Assembly (NCBI RefSeq): GCF_037976825.1
Contig: NZ_CP150269.1
Span: 3,485,501 to 3,549,500 of the forward strand
Direction of reading: 5' to 3'
DNA from: Paenibacillus sp. FSL K6-1330
GTDB taxonomy: Bacteria > Bacillota > Bacilli > Paenibacillales > Paenibacillaceae
DNA: 64,000 nucleotides
Shown: positions 1 to 9,224 of the stretch, one piece after another
Layout of the letters: every line of letters begins with the position of its first letter
Position numbering within the stretch: the stretch's first letter is position 1
Translations under genes and position numbers: made by a program
The notes under the pieces: model-generated
Told to the model about the DNA's origin: nothing
The model's input: the letters and a program-made list of their open reading frames with translations, nothing else
Database searches by the model: none

Positions 1-3
1 GAG

Positions 4-834
4 ATGTACAGACAAACGAAATGGTTCCATTTATCGGCATACACTTTTTTGGGCATATTCGCTATTATTAATATAATCCCTTTCTTTTGGATGATCGTAG
101 ATTCGTTCAAAACCGAGCAGGAATATGCGGCGAACCCGTTCTCCATACCGACCGAGCTGCAGTTCTCCAATTACGCGAAGGCATGGGAAGTGGCGAATAT
201 GGATACCTACTTCCTTAACAGCATCATCGTAACGGTCGTATCGTTGGTTGTGACGGTCCTTCTTGGATCGCTTGCGGCGTACTTCTTGGCAAGGTTCAAT
301 TTTAAGCTGCGCGGTGCAACTTACGCGATATTTCTGCTGGGCATGGTCGTTCCGATTCATGCGACCTTGATTCCGATTTTCTTGATCATGCGGAATCTGC
401 ATTTGCTGGATACCCACTTATCGCTGATTCTTCCATACACGGCGTTCCATTTGTCCTTGACGATCTTTATCCTGGAGGGTTTCATGAGAGGGTTTCCAAA
501 GGATTTGGAGGAGTCGGGCGTCATGGACGGCGCGGGCGTATTCAAGATTTTCTGGTCGATCATATTACCGATCACGCGTCCGGCGATTTCAACCGTCGTG
601 ATCTTGAACTTTATCTATAATTGGAACGAGTACTTGTTCGCACTCGTCTTGATCAGTTCATCGTCGCTGAAAACATTGCCGCTTGGGCTTGCCAACTTTG
701 TCGGCATTGAGACGGCCAGCCTTACGCTGCAAATGGCTGCGTTGACGATCGCGCTTATACCGATCATTATATTTTACCTGCTCCTGCAAAAGCAGCTCGT
801 TAACGGCATGACGGCAGGCGCAGTTAAAGGTTAA
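4..834 (+). CDS. Carbohydrate ABC transporter permease (MalG-type, CUT1)
   Basis: Inner permease subunit of a sugar importer. The 276-residue protein has about six hydrophobic segments (roughly residues 12-33, 70-95, 105-128, 140-160, 195-215, 240-262). The cytoplasmic EAA loop that docks on the ATPase is seen near residues 168-191 (LEESGVMDGAG followed by LPITRP), which is the MalG-family signature. The last residues (MTAGAVKG) are the usual C-terminus of this subunit. The ATG lies only four bases inside the window, so its ribosome site, the partner permease and the binding protein must lie upstream. The YesM-type kinase follows 47 bases later, which suggests one transport-and-sensing operon running on to the GH3 enzyme. 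The substrate cannot be read from this subunit; the GH3 gene hints at a beta-glycoside. Confidence 0.9.
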   Translation: MYRQTKWFHLSAYTFLGIFAIINIIPFFWMIVDSFKTEQEYAANPFSIPTELQFSNYAKAWEVANMDTYFLNSIIVTVVSLVVTVLLGSLAAYFLARFNFKLRGATYAIFLLGMVVPIHATLIPIFLIMRNLHLLDTHLSLILPYTAFHLSLTIFILEGFMRGFPKDLEESGVMDGAGVFKIFWSIILPITRPAISTVVILNFIYNWNEYLFALVLISSSSLKTLPLGLANFVGIETASLTLQMAALTIALIPIIIFYLLLQKQLVNGMTAGAVKG

Positions 835-881
835 TCCGGTTTCAGCTCAATATCATGAAGACATCGAAAGAGGGAATGGAC

Positions 882-2705
882 ATGCGCAGCAGTTTGGGCT
901 GGATCGGGAATTATGGTCTGAAACAGAAGGCTCTGGTCATTTTCCTCTTTTTTGTCATTCTGCCTACGCTGGGGGTCGGCGTCCTGGCCCAAGACAAGCT
1001 GAACGAAGTGCTGCGCGGCCAATTTATCCAATCAAGCCAGCGCAGCCTGGAGATCGTAACGAACCAGCTGGAAGAACAAACGGCCATGATCGAGGATATA
1101 GCCGATTATTTGATATTGAGCAATGACATGCGCCAATACCTGCGCCTTGATCCACCGCCAGAGAGCGGGAGGGCGGAGCAGTTGAAGCAGAATCTCGAAG
1201 GATTCCTGACGTTTCAGCTCATGTCCAAAAACTATATTAAATCGATTTCGATCACCGGGTTTAACGGCAATTCCATTGAGATGGGCGAGCCGATTCACGG
1301 CAACGAAGAGTCTTGGAACCGGCTGGCGGACGAGCATAAAGGCGGAATCGTGTGGAGCAACGGCTATCCTTCCACCAGCGGCTGGTATGGTGAAGTAAAC
1401 CTCGTCTCATTGTTCCGGGTTCTGAATTCCTATGACGAAATCACGCTCCCGCTTGCCCGGCTCGTCATCCGCATGGATGAAGCCAGTATACTTAAACAGC
1501 TGCAGCGGGGGTTGACGCGGGACGAAGGCATGGTGTTTATTGTGGATTCGGAAGGTCAAATCGTACTGCCTTCCAAAGAAATGTTTCCCTTGAATATCGG
1601 AGATTGGGAAGCGTTTACGGATATCGTAACCGCAGGGACGATGGGCTCTTCCACATACCGACACGACGGGGAAGCGTATTTGACCTTTCATCAACGGATG
1701 GAGAATACCGATTGGACGATCGTTTCCATGGTGCCCAAGGCTGCGTTGGATCAGGATGTACGCGGCGTATCCATCTTGATGCAGGTCATTCTCATCGGAA
1801 TTCTCCTGTTGGGCTTATCGGCCTTGATCGGGTTCCACTATACGATTATCAGGCCGATCCTGCGCCTGAAGATTGAGACCAATCGCGTAAAGCTCGGCGA
1901 TTTCAACGCTCGGGTGCCCATTCGTTCCAAGGATGAGATTTCCGAGCTGAACCGCAGGTTTAACGATATGGTCTCCACGATTCAGGAACTGATCGAGCAT
2001 AAATACAAGCTGGAACTGAGGGAGCGCGAATCCGAGCTGCGCCTGCTGCAGGAGCAGATGGATCCGCATTTTCTCTATAATACGCTGGATATGATCCGCT
2101 GGACCGCCAGGCTGGAGAAGGCCGTCGAGTCCAGCCAGCTCATCGAAATTTTGTCCCGATTCCTGCGTTCCAGTCTGAACAATGGCCATTACGAGACCAG
2201 CCTTGCTAAAGAAATGGAATTCGTACGCTCCTATTTGTATTTGCAGCAGAGACGGCTGGGGCGTAAACTGAAATATGCGCTGTACATGGAATATGATCTG
2301 GCGAATTCGCTTACCTTGAAGGCTACCATTCAGCCTTTGGTCGAGAATTTTCTCAAGCATGGCCTTGATCGGCGCGAGCCGGTCGCCAGAATAACGGTCA
2401 TCGCGTATAAGCGGGAGGATGAGATTTGGATCGACGTGCAGGATAACGGCCGGGGTATGGACGATTCTACTTTGGAAGAAGTCAGGGAATCCCTGCGAAT
2501 CGGAGTCCAAGCCGGCCGCACACGAGGTGCGCTCAGCAACATACATGAACGTTTATACCTATTTTTCGGAGAACGCTACGGACTGGAAGTGATTGAGGCT
2601 TCATCGCAAGGAACCTTGATTCGCCTCAAGCTTCCATATTCTGAAACCTACGGTGGTGAATCGTACGATGCAACACGTGAAGACAGTAAAAATGCTGATC
2701 GTTGA
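882..2705 (+). CDS. YesM-family sensor histidine kinase
   Basis: Membrane sensor kinase of the His_kinase/YesM type, which phosphorylates an AraC-type response regulator. The first in-frame ATG is at 855, but the good ribosome site (AAGAGGGA, 868-875) sits about six bases before the ATG at 882, so that start (607 residues) is preferred. One membrane segment lies near residues 16-36, then an extracellular sensor of about 250 residues, a second segment near 290-312 and a HAMP linker near 320-370. The phospho-acceptor box MDPHFLYNT falls near residue 395, the N box QPLVENFLKHG near 485, and a G box (DNGRGM) follows. It overlaps the start of the response regulator downstream, so the two are translationally coupled. 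The ligand is unknown; the neighbouring permease and GH3 enzyme suggest a sugar. Confidence 0.92.
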   Translation: MRSSLGWIGNYGLKQKALVIFLFFVILPTLGVGVLAQDKLNEVLRGQFIQSSQRSLEIVTNQLEEQTAMIEDIADYLILSNDMRQYLRLDPPPESGRAEQLKQNLEGFLTFQLMSKNYIKSISITGFNGNSIEMGEPIHGNEESWNRLADEHKGGIVWSNGYPSTSGWYGEVNLVSLFRVLNSYDEITLPLARLVIRMDEASILKQLQRGLTRDEGMVFIVDSEGQIVLPSKEMFPLNIGDWEAFTDIVTAGTMGSSTYRHDGEAYLTFHQRMENTDWTIVSMVPKAALDQDVRGVSILMQVILIGILLLGLSALIGFHYTIIRPILRLKIETNRVKLGDFNARVPIRSKDEISELNRRFNDMVSTIQELIEHKYKLELRERESELRLLQEQMDPHFLYNTLDMIRWTARLEKAVESSQLIEILSRFLRSSLNNGHYETSLAKEMEFVRSYLYLQQRRLGRKLKYALYMEYDLANSLTLKATIQPLVENFLKHGLDRREPVARITVIAYKREDEIWIDVQDNGRGMDDSTLEEVRESLRIGVQAGRTRGALSNIHERLYLFFGERYGLEVIEASSQGTLIRLKLPYSETYGGESYDATREDSKNADR

Positions 2706-4242
2706 CGATGAACCGGTGATCTGTCAGGGCTTGCACTATACCATTGACTGGGCGGATTATGGAGTCGAGGTCGTCGCCGAGGCTTATGATGGCAATGAAG
2801 CTTTGCAGGTGGTGCAGGAACACGAGATTGATCTGGTTCTGACGGACATCCGAATGGAGGGAATGGACGGGCTTCAGCTTGCTAAGGAGCTGAAGCGCTG
2901 CCACCCTCAGGTTCGGGTCATCATGATCAGCGGTTATGAGGAATTCGAGTATGCCCGCCAAGCCATCAAGCTTGATGTAACCGATTACTTGCTGAAGCCC
3001 GTCGATATTGACGAATTGGTGGCCGCCGTGACGGGAATCGTGGAAGACATTCGCAACCAAGATACCCGTGTCGACGGATCATCGAAGGATGCCGAGCTGT
3101 GGCTTTCCGACATGGCAGCGCATAATGAAACTTCATTGGCCAAGGCGGTGCCCGGCGATTTAGTAAACGGTGCCGAATATAAACTCATGGCTACGCAGCT
3201 GGAGAAGTTCTCGAACCTTGCAGCTTCCGTATCGGAACAGGATTTAACGATGCTGCAGCATGTATGGATCCGGACGGTTCGTGAAAGCCTCGAAACCAGC
3301 GGAATTCGTCAAATATCCGTGTTTGTGCATAAAAATTTGCTGTTGACCCTGCTGATGACGGATCAGCCTCGCCCGAAGCGGCAGTGGGAAGAAATTCTGC
3401 AGGCGATGCTGGATGCCTGGCCGGAAGAGCATCGTTTGTACGGCGCGGTATCGGATGCTTACGCTTCCCCGGACCAAACGGCAGCCATCTGCTCGGAGGT
3501 GCGAGCGTTATTGCCTTATTATGCCTTGGAACAGCGCCCCTTGCTGGATCGCGAATATAAGTCCGAGGTGGATAACGGCCGGGCCAAGCACGATTTCGAC
3601 AGTGCCGATATGGTCTCGAAACTGTCCGTGGCTTTATTCAAGCAGGATGCCGAAATGCTGGAAGAGCTAATCGACGGCATGTTCCGATTTTTCCGGGATC
3701 AGCGGTACCTGTTGACGGATATGGTGAACGTGTGTGATGAACTGTCCATCATGCTTAGGCAGCGACTTCGTCAAAGCGGTCTGACCCAGCTGGAGCATGG
3801 CCTCGAGAGAACGATCGATCTGGAGGTGTTCAATCATCCCGACGCGATTCGTCTGGCGATATCCACGGAAGTTTTTGACCTGCTGCAGCTGATCGACAAG
3901 GTCGGCATCGACAGGTCGTTCTGGATCATTGAGAAGGCCAAGAAGTATATGGCGGATCATTATCTGAGCGAACTGAAAGCGTCTGAAGTGGCGGCGTATT
4001 TAAAGATTACGCCAAGCTACTTCAGCAATATTTTCAAACAAAGCACAGGAAAAAGCTTCAGCGAATACATGAACGAATTGCGCATCAACGAGGCAAGAAA
4101 GCTGCTGCTGACGACGCAGGACAAGGTGTTTGAGATTGCCGACCGCGTCGGCTACAAAGAATACAAGTATTTTGTATCCGTCTTCAAACTGTACACGGGC
4201 ATGACGCCCAAGAAATATCGGGTCTTGAATATCAAAGAATGA
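2668..4242 (+). CDS. YesN-type response regulator with AraC DNA-binding domain
   Basis: Cytoplasmic transcription regulator paired with the YesM-type kinase just upstream. The receiver domain occupies roughly residues 1-125: acidic pair DD at 13-14, phospho-acceptor D60 in VLTDIRMEG, and the conserved lysine in LLKPVD. A long linker of low similarity follows, and two AraC helix-turn-helix motifs sit at about residues 425-520 (EVAAYLKITPSYFSNIFK, then the FEIADRVGYKEYKYF motif). A GTG at 2653 would extend the protein by five residues. The ATG at 2668 has GGTGG about eight bases before it and is preferred. It overlaps the kinase gene by 38 bases. The expected target is the transporter and GH3 operon around it, by analogy with other YesMN systems. 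Confidence 0.92.
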   Translation: MQHVKTVKMLIVDDEPVICQGLHYTIDWADYGVEVVAEAYDGNEALQVVQEHEIDLVLTDIRMEGMDGLQLAKELKRCHPQVRVIMISGYEEFEYARQAIKLDVTDYLLKPVDIDELVAAVTGIVEDIRNQDTRVDGSSKDAELWLSDMAAHNETSLAKAVPGDLVNGAEYKLMATQLEKFSNLAASVSEQDLTMLQHVWIRTVRESLETSGIRQISVFVHKNLLLTLLMTDQPRPKRQWEEILQAMLDAWPEEHRLYGAVSDAYASPDQTAAICSEVRALLPYYALEQRPLLDREYKSEVDNGRAKHDFDSADMVSKLSVALFKQDAEMLEELIDGMFRFFRDQRYLLTDMVNVCDELSIMLRQRLRQSGLTQLEHGLERTIDLEVFNHPDAIRLAISTEVFDLLQLIDKVGIDRSFWIIEKAKKYMADHYLSELKASEVAAYLKITPSYFSNIFKQSTGKSFSEYMNELRINEARKLLLTTQDKVFEIADRVGYKEYKYFVSVFKLYTGMTPKKYRVLNIKE

Positions 4243-4288
4243 TTATAAGCATGACGACCAGGACCAGGATGGAAGGAGTATGGGGAAT

Positions 4289-6613
4289 ATGGAGAAATAT
4301 CGTAATGCTGCGCTCCCCGTAGACGAGCGTGTTGAGGATTTGTTATCCAGAATGACGCTGCGAGAGAAGGTCGGGCAGCTGAATCAGCACTTGTACGGCT
4401 GGATGGCTTATCGTCGAAGCGAAGGAACCGAAACGGAGTTTGAACTGACCGACTTATTCAAGGATCATGTCGAGTGGGGAGCCGGAATGGGAGCGCTGTA
4501 CGGACTGTTCCGGGCGGATCCCTGGTCCGGAGTGACTTATGAGAACGGGGTTCCTACGCGAGACAACGCGAAGGTGGCGAATGCCATCCAGCGCTATGTA
4601 ATCGAACACAGCCGGCTGGGCATTCCCGTCCTGCTCTCGGAGGAATGTCCTCATGGCCATCAAGCGCTTGACGGAACGCTTCTGCCCGTCAATACGGCCA
4701 TCGGTTCCACCTGGAATCCCGAATTAATTGAACAAGCCTATTCCCAGGTAGCCTCCGAGATCCGCAGCCGAGGCGCGCATTTAGGGTTGGTCTCGGTATT
4801 GGACATCCTGCAGGATCCGCGGTGGGGACGCTCCGAGGAGTGTTACGGAGAAGACCCTTACCTGGCTGCGCGAATGACGGAAGCGGTTGTGTTTGGCATG
4901 CAGGGAAGAAACCCGGAAGAATGGAGTAGTCCGAATAAGGCAGCTGCCGTGCTCAAGCATCTGTGCGCACAGGGAGCAGGGCAGGGCGGTCGGAATGCGG
5001 GCCCGGTTCCCGCAGGCGAGCGGGAACTGCGGGAAATTCACCTGCCTGCCGCGGAGGCTGGGATCAAGGCAGGAGCGGCTGGCGTCATGGCGGCCTATAA
5101 TGAACTCGACGGCATTCCGTGTCATGCCAATGATAAGCTGTTAACCGGCATTCTGAGAGATGAATGGGGATTTGATGGAATTGTCATGGCGGATGGAACG
5201 GCCATCGACCGATTGGTGTCCATTACGGGAGACTATGAATCGGCAGCGGCGCTTGCCCTGTCATCCGGGGTGGACCTAAGCCTGTGGGACAAGTCGTTTA
5301 CGACGCTTGAACAAGCGGTGAAACAAGGGAAGGCCGATATGGAGAGCATCGACCGCGCGGTTGGTCGAGTGCTTGGGCTGAAATTCCGATTGGGGCTGTT
5401 CGAGCAGCCATACGTTGACGAGGGTTTGGCTGCTTCGACCGTAAACAATGCAGCTGCTAAAAACTTGAATGCATCCGTCGCGAGAGAAGCGGTAGTGCTG
5501 CTTAAGAACGACAAAGACGTACTGCCGCTGAGTGGCGGCAGCATCAAACGACTGGCGGTCATCGGCCCTAACGCTGACAGGCTCTATAACCAGCTTGGGG
5601 ACTACACCAGCGTACAGCGCGAGGGCAGCGGAGTCACGGCGCTTCAAGGCATTCGGATGGCTGCACCCGCAGGTACAGACATCGTCTTCGCTCCCGGATG
5701 CAGCGTCCGAGGCATGTCCACGCAAGGCTTGCCTGAAGCGATCGAAGCCGCCCGTTCCGCGGATGCGGTCGTGCTCGTGCTTGGCGGCAGCAGCGCCCGG
5801 CAATTCGGGGACGCATTCGATAATAACGGCGCAGCGATCGTAGCGGAAGGGGATCCGACGGAGATGGATTGCGGCGAAGGTGTCGATCTTGCCGATCTGC
5901 GATTAGGCGGCATTCAGGAACAGCTGGTACGTGAAATTCACGCCATTGGTAAACCATTGATTACGGTACTCATTCAGGGACGTCCGCTGGCCATCGGCGA
6001 GGTGGCTGAGCTCAGCGATGCCTTGCTGTGCGCTTGGTATCCCGGCAGTGAAGGAGGCCGTGCCATCGGAGAGATCCTGTTCGGCCAGGTGAACCCGAGC
6101 GGCAAACTGCCCGTTTCGATCCCGCGCTCCGTGGGTCAATTGCCGGTTTATTATAATCAGAAAAATGCAGGGCGCCCTCGCCCTTATGTCGATATGCCGT
6201 CCAAACCGTTATATCCGTTCGGATTCGGCTTGAGTTACAGCACGTTCGAATACGGTTCTCTGACCATCTCGCAGAAAGAAATGACGCTTGAAGAGCTTCG
6301 ATCCGGAGGTCGTGTCGAAGTGTGCGTGGAGATGAAGAACACCGGAAAGATGAAGGGAGACGAAGTTGTACAGCTCTACATACAAGCCGATCAATCAGGG
6401 ATAACCCGCCGTTTACGGGAATTGAAGGGATTCAAAAAGGTAGCGCTGGAGCCTGGTGATGTAACCACCGTCACGTTCGAGCTTGGCTTCGAGGAGTTGG
6501 CTATTTGGAATCGAAACATGGAATTCGAAGTGGTCCCTTGCAGAGTTAGCCTCATTGTTGGCGGGCACTCGGATTGGGACACCGGTGTTGTTGAGTTGAA
6601 GATAAAGGCCTGA
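4289..6613 (+). CDS. Glycoside hydrolase family 3 (beta-glucosidase-like)
   Basis: Retaining beta-glycosidase of family GH3, 774 residues with no signal peptide, so it acts in the cytoplasm on imported oligosaccharides. The AAGGAG site (4273-4278) is too close to the ATG at 4280 and well placed for the ATG at 4289. The N-terminal barrel shows the family motifs RWGRSEECYGEDP (about residue 178), a KH..GGR segment and GFDGIVMADG, whose Asp near residue 302 is the expected nucleophile. The second alpha/beta sandwich domain starts near residue 395 (REAVVLLKND). A C-terminal fibronectin-like domain is seen in the last 110 residues (VCVEMKNTG, GDEVVQLY, LKGFKKV). It is the last gene of the transporter/YesMN group, with a strong terminator shortly after. 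Substrate (beta-glucoside, xyloside or other) is not decided by sequence. Confidence 0.9.
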   Translation: MEKYRNAALPVDERVEDLLSRMTLREKVGQLNQHLYGWMAYRRSEGTETEFELTDLFKDHVEWGAGMGALYGLFRADPWSGVTYENGVPTRDNAKVANAIQRYVIEHSRLGIPVLLSEECPHGHQALDGTLLPVNTAIGSTWNPELIEQAYSQVASEIRSRGAHLGLVSVLDILQDPRWGRSEECYGEDPYLAARMTEAVVFGMQGRNPEEWSSPNKAAAVLKHLCAQGAGQGGRNAGPVPAGERELREIHLPAAEAGIKAGAAGVMAAYNELDGIPCHANDKLLTGILRDEWGFDGIVMADGTAIDRLVSITGDYESAAALALSSGVDLSLWDKSFTTLEQAVKQGKADMESIDRAVGRVLGLKFRLGLFEQPYVDEGLAASTVNNAAAKNLNASVAREAVVLLKNDKDVLPLSGGSIKRLAVIGPNADRLYNQLGDYTSVQREGSGVTALQGIRMAAPAGTDIVFAPGCSVRGMSTQGLPEAIEAARSADAVVLVLGGSSARQFGDAFDNNGAAIVAEGDPTEMDCGEGVDLADLRLGGIQEQLVREIHAIGKPLITVLIQGRPLAIGEVAELSDALLCAWYPGSEGGRAIGEILFGQVNPSGKLPVSIPRSVGQLPVYYNQKNAGRPRPYVDMPSKPLYPFGFGLSYSTFEYGSLTISQKEMTLEELRSGGRVEVCVEMKNTGKMKGDEVVQLYIQADQSGITRRLRELKGFKKVALEPGDVTTVTFELGFEELAIWNRNMEFEVVPCRVSLIVGGHSDWDTGVVELKIKA

Positions 6614-6666
6614 TCGTAAGCCTCTGTCAAGGGGTTTGTGTACATGTCTAAACGATCATATTTTTG

Positions 6667-6694
6667 GAGACAGCATTCCATGCTGTCTCTTTTC
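6667..6694 (+). terminator. Rho-independent terminator after the GH3 gene
   Basis: A perfect 9-bp stem (GAGACAGCA, loop TTCCA, TGCTGTCTC) is followed directly by TTTT. It lies about 50 bases after the GH3 stop codon and closes the first sugar operon. Confidence 0.85.
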
Positions 6695-6712
6695 GTTGTG
6701 ATCATCCTTTCG

Positions 6713-6741
6713 TTGACATTAAAAAAGAATAGGGATATCAT
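6713..6741 (+). promoter_or_regulatory. Sigma-A promoter of the TetR gene
   Basis: TTGACA at 6713-6718 and TATCAT at 6736-6741 with a 17-bp spacer, about 60 bases before the TTG start of the TetR regulator. The -35 is a perfect consensus match. Confidence 0.65.
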
Positions 6742-6752
6742 TTAAGAAATCA

Positions 6753-6782
6753 CGGAAAATATTATCGTTTTATTATTTTCCG
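6753..6782. promoter_or_regulatory. Inverted repeat, candidate TetR operator
   Basis: Perfect 9-bp half-sites CGGAAAATA (6753-6761) and TATTTTCCG (6774-6782) separated by 12 bases. The site lies just downstream of the promoter and about 20 bases before the TetR start codon, which is the usual position for autoregulation. Binding is inferred only. Confidence 0.5.
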
Positions 6783-6801
6783 GACGAGGAGGTGAATTTC
6801 A

Positions 6802-7362
6802 TTGAGAGACCGAATTGTCGAGGCGGCAAGCAAGGAAATCCGGAGAAGCGGATTGCGATTTACGATGGGTGAGCTGGCCAAACAGCTGGGGATGAGCACA
6901 AAGACGCTGTACGGATACTTCCCTTCGAAGGATGTACTTATTGCAACGATTCTTCATGAGGCCATTGTCGAACTTCAAGAAAAAGAAAAGGACATCATGG
7001 GTAATCCTGACCTGACTACACTCGATAAACTTAAGCGATGCCTCATCCTTATCCCGACTGATTTTCAGTTTATCGGATTGAACCTCATAACCGAGCTCCA
7101 GCGTTATTATCCTGATCAATGGAAGACGCTGGATCAATTTCTGAATAAGCAATGGGACAGCATTACTGAACTATTTCAGGAAGGAATCAATCAAGGATGG
7201 TTACGCCCTTTTAATACCAAAATATTTATTGATTTGTATGTAGGAGGTCTTTATCGATTAATTGAGGACTCAGCAGCAAACAAGAGCAGCATGACTCTAC
7301 AGGAAGGGCTACGTGAGATGGGAGAGATTCTTTTGGCCGGTATCATCAAGCGGGAAGCTTGA
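6802..7362 (+). CDS. TetR/AcrR family transcriptional regulator
   Basis: DNA-binding repressor of 186 residues. The N-terminal TetR helix-turn-helix is clear: IVEAASKEI, then FTMGELAKQLGMSTKTLYGYFPSKDVL at about residues 20-45. The C-terminal ligand domain is not diagnostic. The start codon is TTG, supported by AGGAGGTG about six bases upstream; no ATG fits. It is followed within 40 bases by a YvaD-like membrane protein, and Bacillus subtilis has a yvaD gene close to the TetR-type gene yvaF, so the pairing may be conserved. A 9-bp inverted repeat between promoter and start is the likely self-regulation site. Confidence 0.9.
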   Translation: MRDRIVEAASKEIRRSGLRFTMGELAKQLGMSTKTLYGYFPSKDVLIATILHEAIVELQEKEKDIMGNPDLTTLDKLKRCLILIPTDFQFIGLNLITELQRYYPDQWKTLDQFLNKQWDSITELFQEGINQGWLRPFNTKIFIDLYVGGLYRLIEDSAANKSSMTLQEGLREMGEILLAGIIKREA

Positions 7363-7400
7363 GCAAACGATAGTCCACTAAGGAGAAGAGAGGGTATGAA

Positions 7401-7796
7401 TTGAGTAAAACATTAAAAGGTTTGTTTTTATTTACGGATATCGGATTTATCTTGTATTGGGTCGTCACCGCACTAGCATTAATTCCCAAGGAATATTTAT
7501 ATCAGGATTATACCAATGAGCTGTTAGTGGTTTGGAATTGGTCGTTCTTCCCGCTGGATATACTCATTTCCATCACCGGGATATACAGTCTTCACCTACA
7601 TAAACACATGAATGTAAAGTGGAGAAGCTTTGCCTTAATATCGCTTATCCTGACATTTTGTTCCGGGCTGCAGGCGATCGTTTTCTGGATCATGAAGACC
7701 GATTTCGACATCATGTGGTGGGCCCCTAATCTGTACCTCATGTTATATCCTTTGTTCTTCATCCCAAAACTGCTAGAGACCAAGGAGCCGCGTTAA
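7401..7796 (+). CDS. YvaD-like (DUF5360) small membrane protein
   Basis: 131-residue integral membrane protein with four predicted hydrophobic segments (about residues 7-27, 43-63, 73-95 and 104-122) and many aromatic residues. The overall pattern (FLFTDIGFILYW, NEL..VWNWSFFPLD, LTFCSGLQAI) resembles Bacillus YvaD, family DUF5360, from memory. Function is unknown. It starts at TTG, with AGAGAGGG about six bases upstream. It is co-directional with the TetR gene and probably co-transcribed and controlled by it. The family call is moderately sure; the membrane topology is clear. Confidence 0.65.
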   Translation: MSKTLKGLFLFTDIGFILYWVVTALALIPKEYLYQDYTNELLVVWNWSFFPLDILISITGIYSLHLHKHMNVKWRSFALISLILTFCSGLQAIVFWIMKTDFDIMWWAPNLYLMLYPLFFIPKLLETKEPR

Positions 7797-8146
7797 TTCG
7801 TGGCTTTCTTGATTTTTGTTTCACTGTATCGGATGAGTATTCGATAAAAGTCTCTACCGACATATTCTGAGCGCAAGCGAAAAAAAGGGCTAAAGGACCA
7901 TACGGTTCGTCTAACTTTAAGTATTTTATACACGGGAAATTCTTGAGGTACATGTTAAACTCAATAGTGGATCCCCCATTTTCTGTAATAAAGCAGAAAC
8001 TTGATTTGAATGAAGCGGTGTTTCTGTAACAAGAGAGGAGGAATGTATCTTATAGCCATAACAAAAAAATGCCCGCTTGAACCATGTTTTTAGTACGTTT
8101 TCGGGGGCAGTCCAATTTGATTCCTACTATTAATGGAGGTGTATTG
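7797..8146. other. Intergenic region without a recognisable gene
   Basis: About 350 bases between the YvaD-like gene and the helveticin-like gene. I see no convincing coding frame. A 7-bp repeat pair CAGAAAC...GTTTCTG spans roughly 7993-8027. An AGGAGG at 8036-8041 sits only one base before an ATG opening a 16-codon frame, too close to be trusted. A promoter for the downstream gene must lie here, but no clear match stands out. Confidence 0.5.
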
Positions 8147-9139
8147 ATGGTTGACGTTCAAGGGTTGAACCATATGAAAAGGCACTTAAAAATTCTCACG
8201 TCCGCAATACTTGCAGCTCTCGTGTTTTGTATGTCCGGATTGCCCGCATTCGCGGCAACTCCTGAGAAAACGCTCAACGCTTCGGCAACGCTTGCCTACA
8301 ATTTAAAGGGACTTAATCATAACGTGGCAGTTCAAAAGGCTTATATCGCGGATAAATATCTCTATGTCACGCAGCGGTCGAAGGGAAATTGCTATCTTTC
8401 AAGACTGCTCATTAACGGGAAAGACGCTACTTATGTAGATGAAATGACCGTTACGAATACCGGCCACTGCCAAACGCTGGATATGTATACGTACAACGGC
8501 ATCAATTACTTTTATTTCAGTTCGAAGGCAGATCCTTCAACGGACTATTACTGGTCGCTGCAGGTAGCAAGACTTCAATATTCGGCTGGAAAAACCGTAG
8601 ATTATACGGATTTGCATCGTTTCACCTACATGAATTACGCCAATAAAACGGGAGCAAGGCTAGGCGAGACCTACCGTGTGGATGGCGGCGGCAACAGTAC
8701 TCATACGGTGTTCCGCGTACAGACAAAAGAAGGGACTGTAACTTGGTCCATTTATGACACGGTCGCACTCAATAAGCTTCTGGACAGCAATGAACAGGTG
8801 AGGATGGACAGCGCAGCTGCAGTTAACGCCGCCGTCAGCAGCTTTACGCAGTCGGGCAGTGCAATCGTAAGGCCGAATGGCTCCTTCCAGGGGGCCGATA
8901 TGCTGGGTCAGACGAAAATCTATACATCAGGCGGTGCGGAAGGCGACATCCCGCAGATTGCCATGATGACCAACGCAGGGACATACAAAACCCTCGTGAA
9001 AATCACCAATGTGGGGAACCATGAAATCGAGGGAGTGCAGACAAAGAACAGCAACGTTTATTTTACGATCGTTACGGACCCGGTAAACAAAAAAGATACG
9101 CAAAAAGTGTATTACGTTCCGGACAGCATATTTAATTAA
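8147..9139 (+). CDS. Secreted helveticin J-like (class III bacteriocin family) protein
   Basis: 330-residue exported protein. The start at ATG 8147 follows GGAGGTG by about six bases; a second ATG at 8174 begins the typical signal peptide (MKRHLKILTS, hydrophobic core, cleavage near PAFA-A). The mature part shows the pattern I associate with helveticin J-type proteins: VAVQKAYIADKYLYVTQ, a GHCQTLDMYTY segment, WSLQVARLQY, RFTYMNYAN, FQGADMLG and a late HEIEGVQ...VYFTIV. These repeats suggest a beta-propeller-like fold. In lactobacilli the family includes a heat-labile bacteriolysin, but many members have no shown activity, so killing activity here is a guess. No immunity gene is obvious nearby. 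The next gene is another secreted protein. Confidence 0.65.
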   Translation: MVDVQGLNHMKRHLKILTSAILAALVFCMSGLPAFAATPEKTLNASATLAYNLKGLNHNVAVQKAYIADKYLYVTQRSKGNCYLSRLLINGKDATYVDEMTVTNTGHCQTLDMYTYNGINYFYFSSKADPSTDYYWSLQVARLQYSAGKTVDYTDLHRFTYMNYANKTGARLGETYRVDGGGNSTHTVFRVQTKEGTVTWSIYDTVALNKLLDSNEQVRMDSAAAVNAAVSSFTQSGSAIVRPNGSFQGADMLGQTKIYTSGGAEGDIPQIAMMTNAGTYKTLVKITNVGNHEIEGVQTKNSNVYFTIVTDPVNKKDTQKVYYVPDSIFN

Positions 9140-9224
9140 CTTCCACGCGGGTCAGGCGCTGAGAATGGTAGCAACAGTAAAAGTAGCTTAGTTCGGCATT
9201 CGACAATGAAAGGGAGTTTCGTCC

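Noticed and set aside
1815..2546. A 243-codon minus-strand frame within the YesM-type kinase gene
   Set aside because: Antisense to conserved kinase motifs, no ribosome site or recognisable domain.
8043..8093. 16-codon frame after AGGAGG, possible leader peptide
   Set aside because: The ribosome site is only one base from the ATG, and no attenuator structure is seen downstream.
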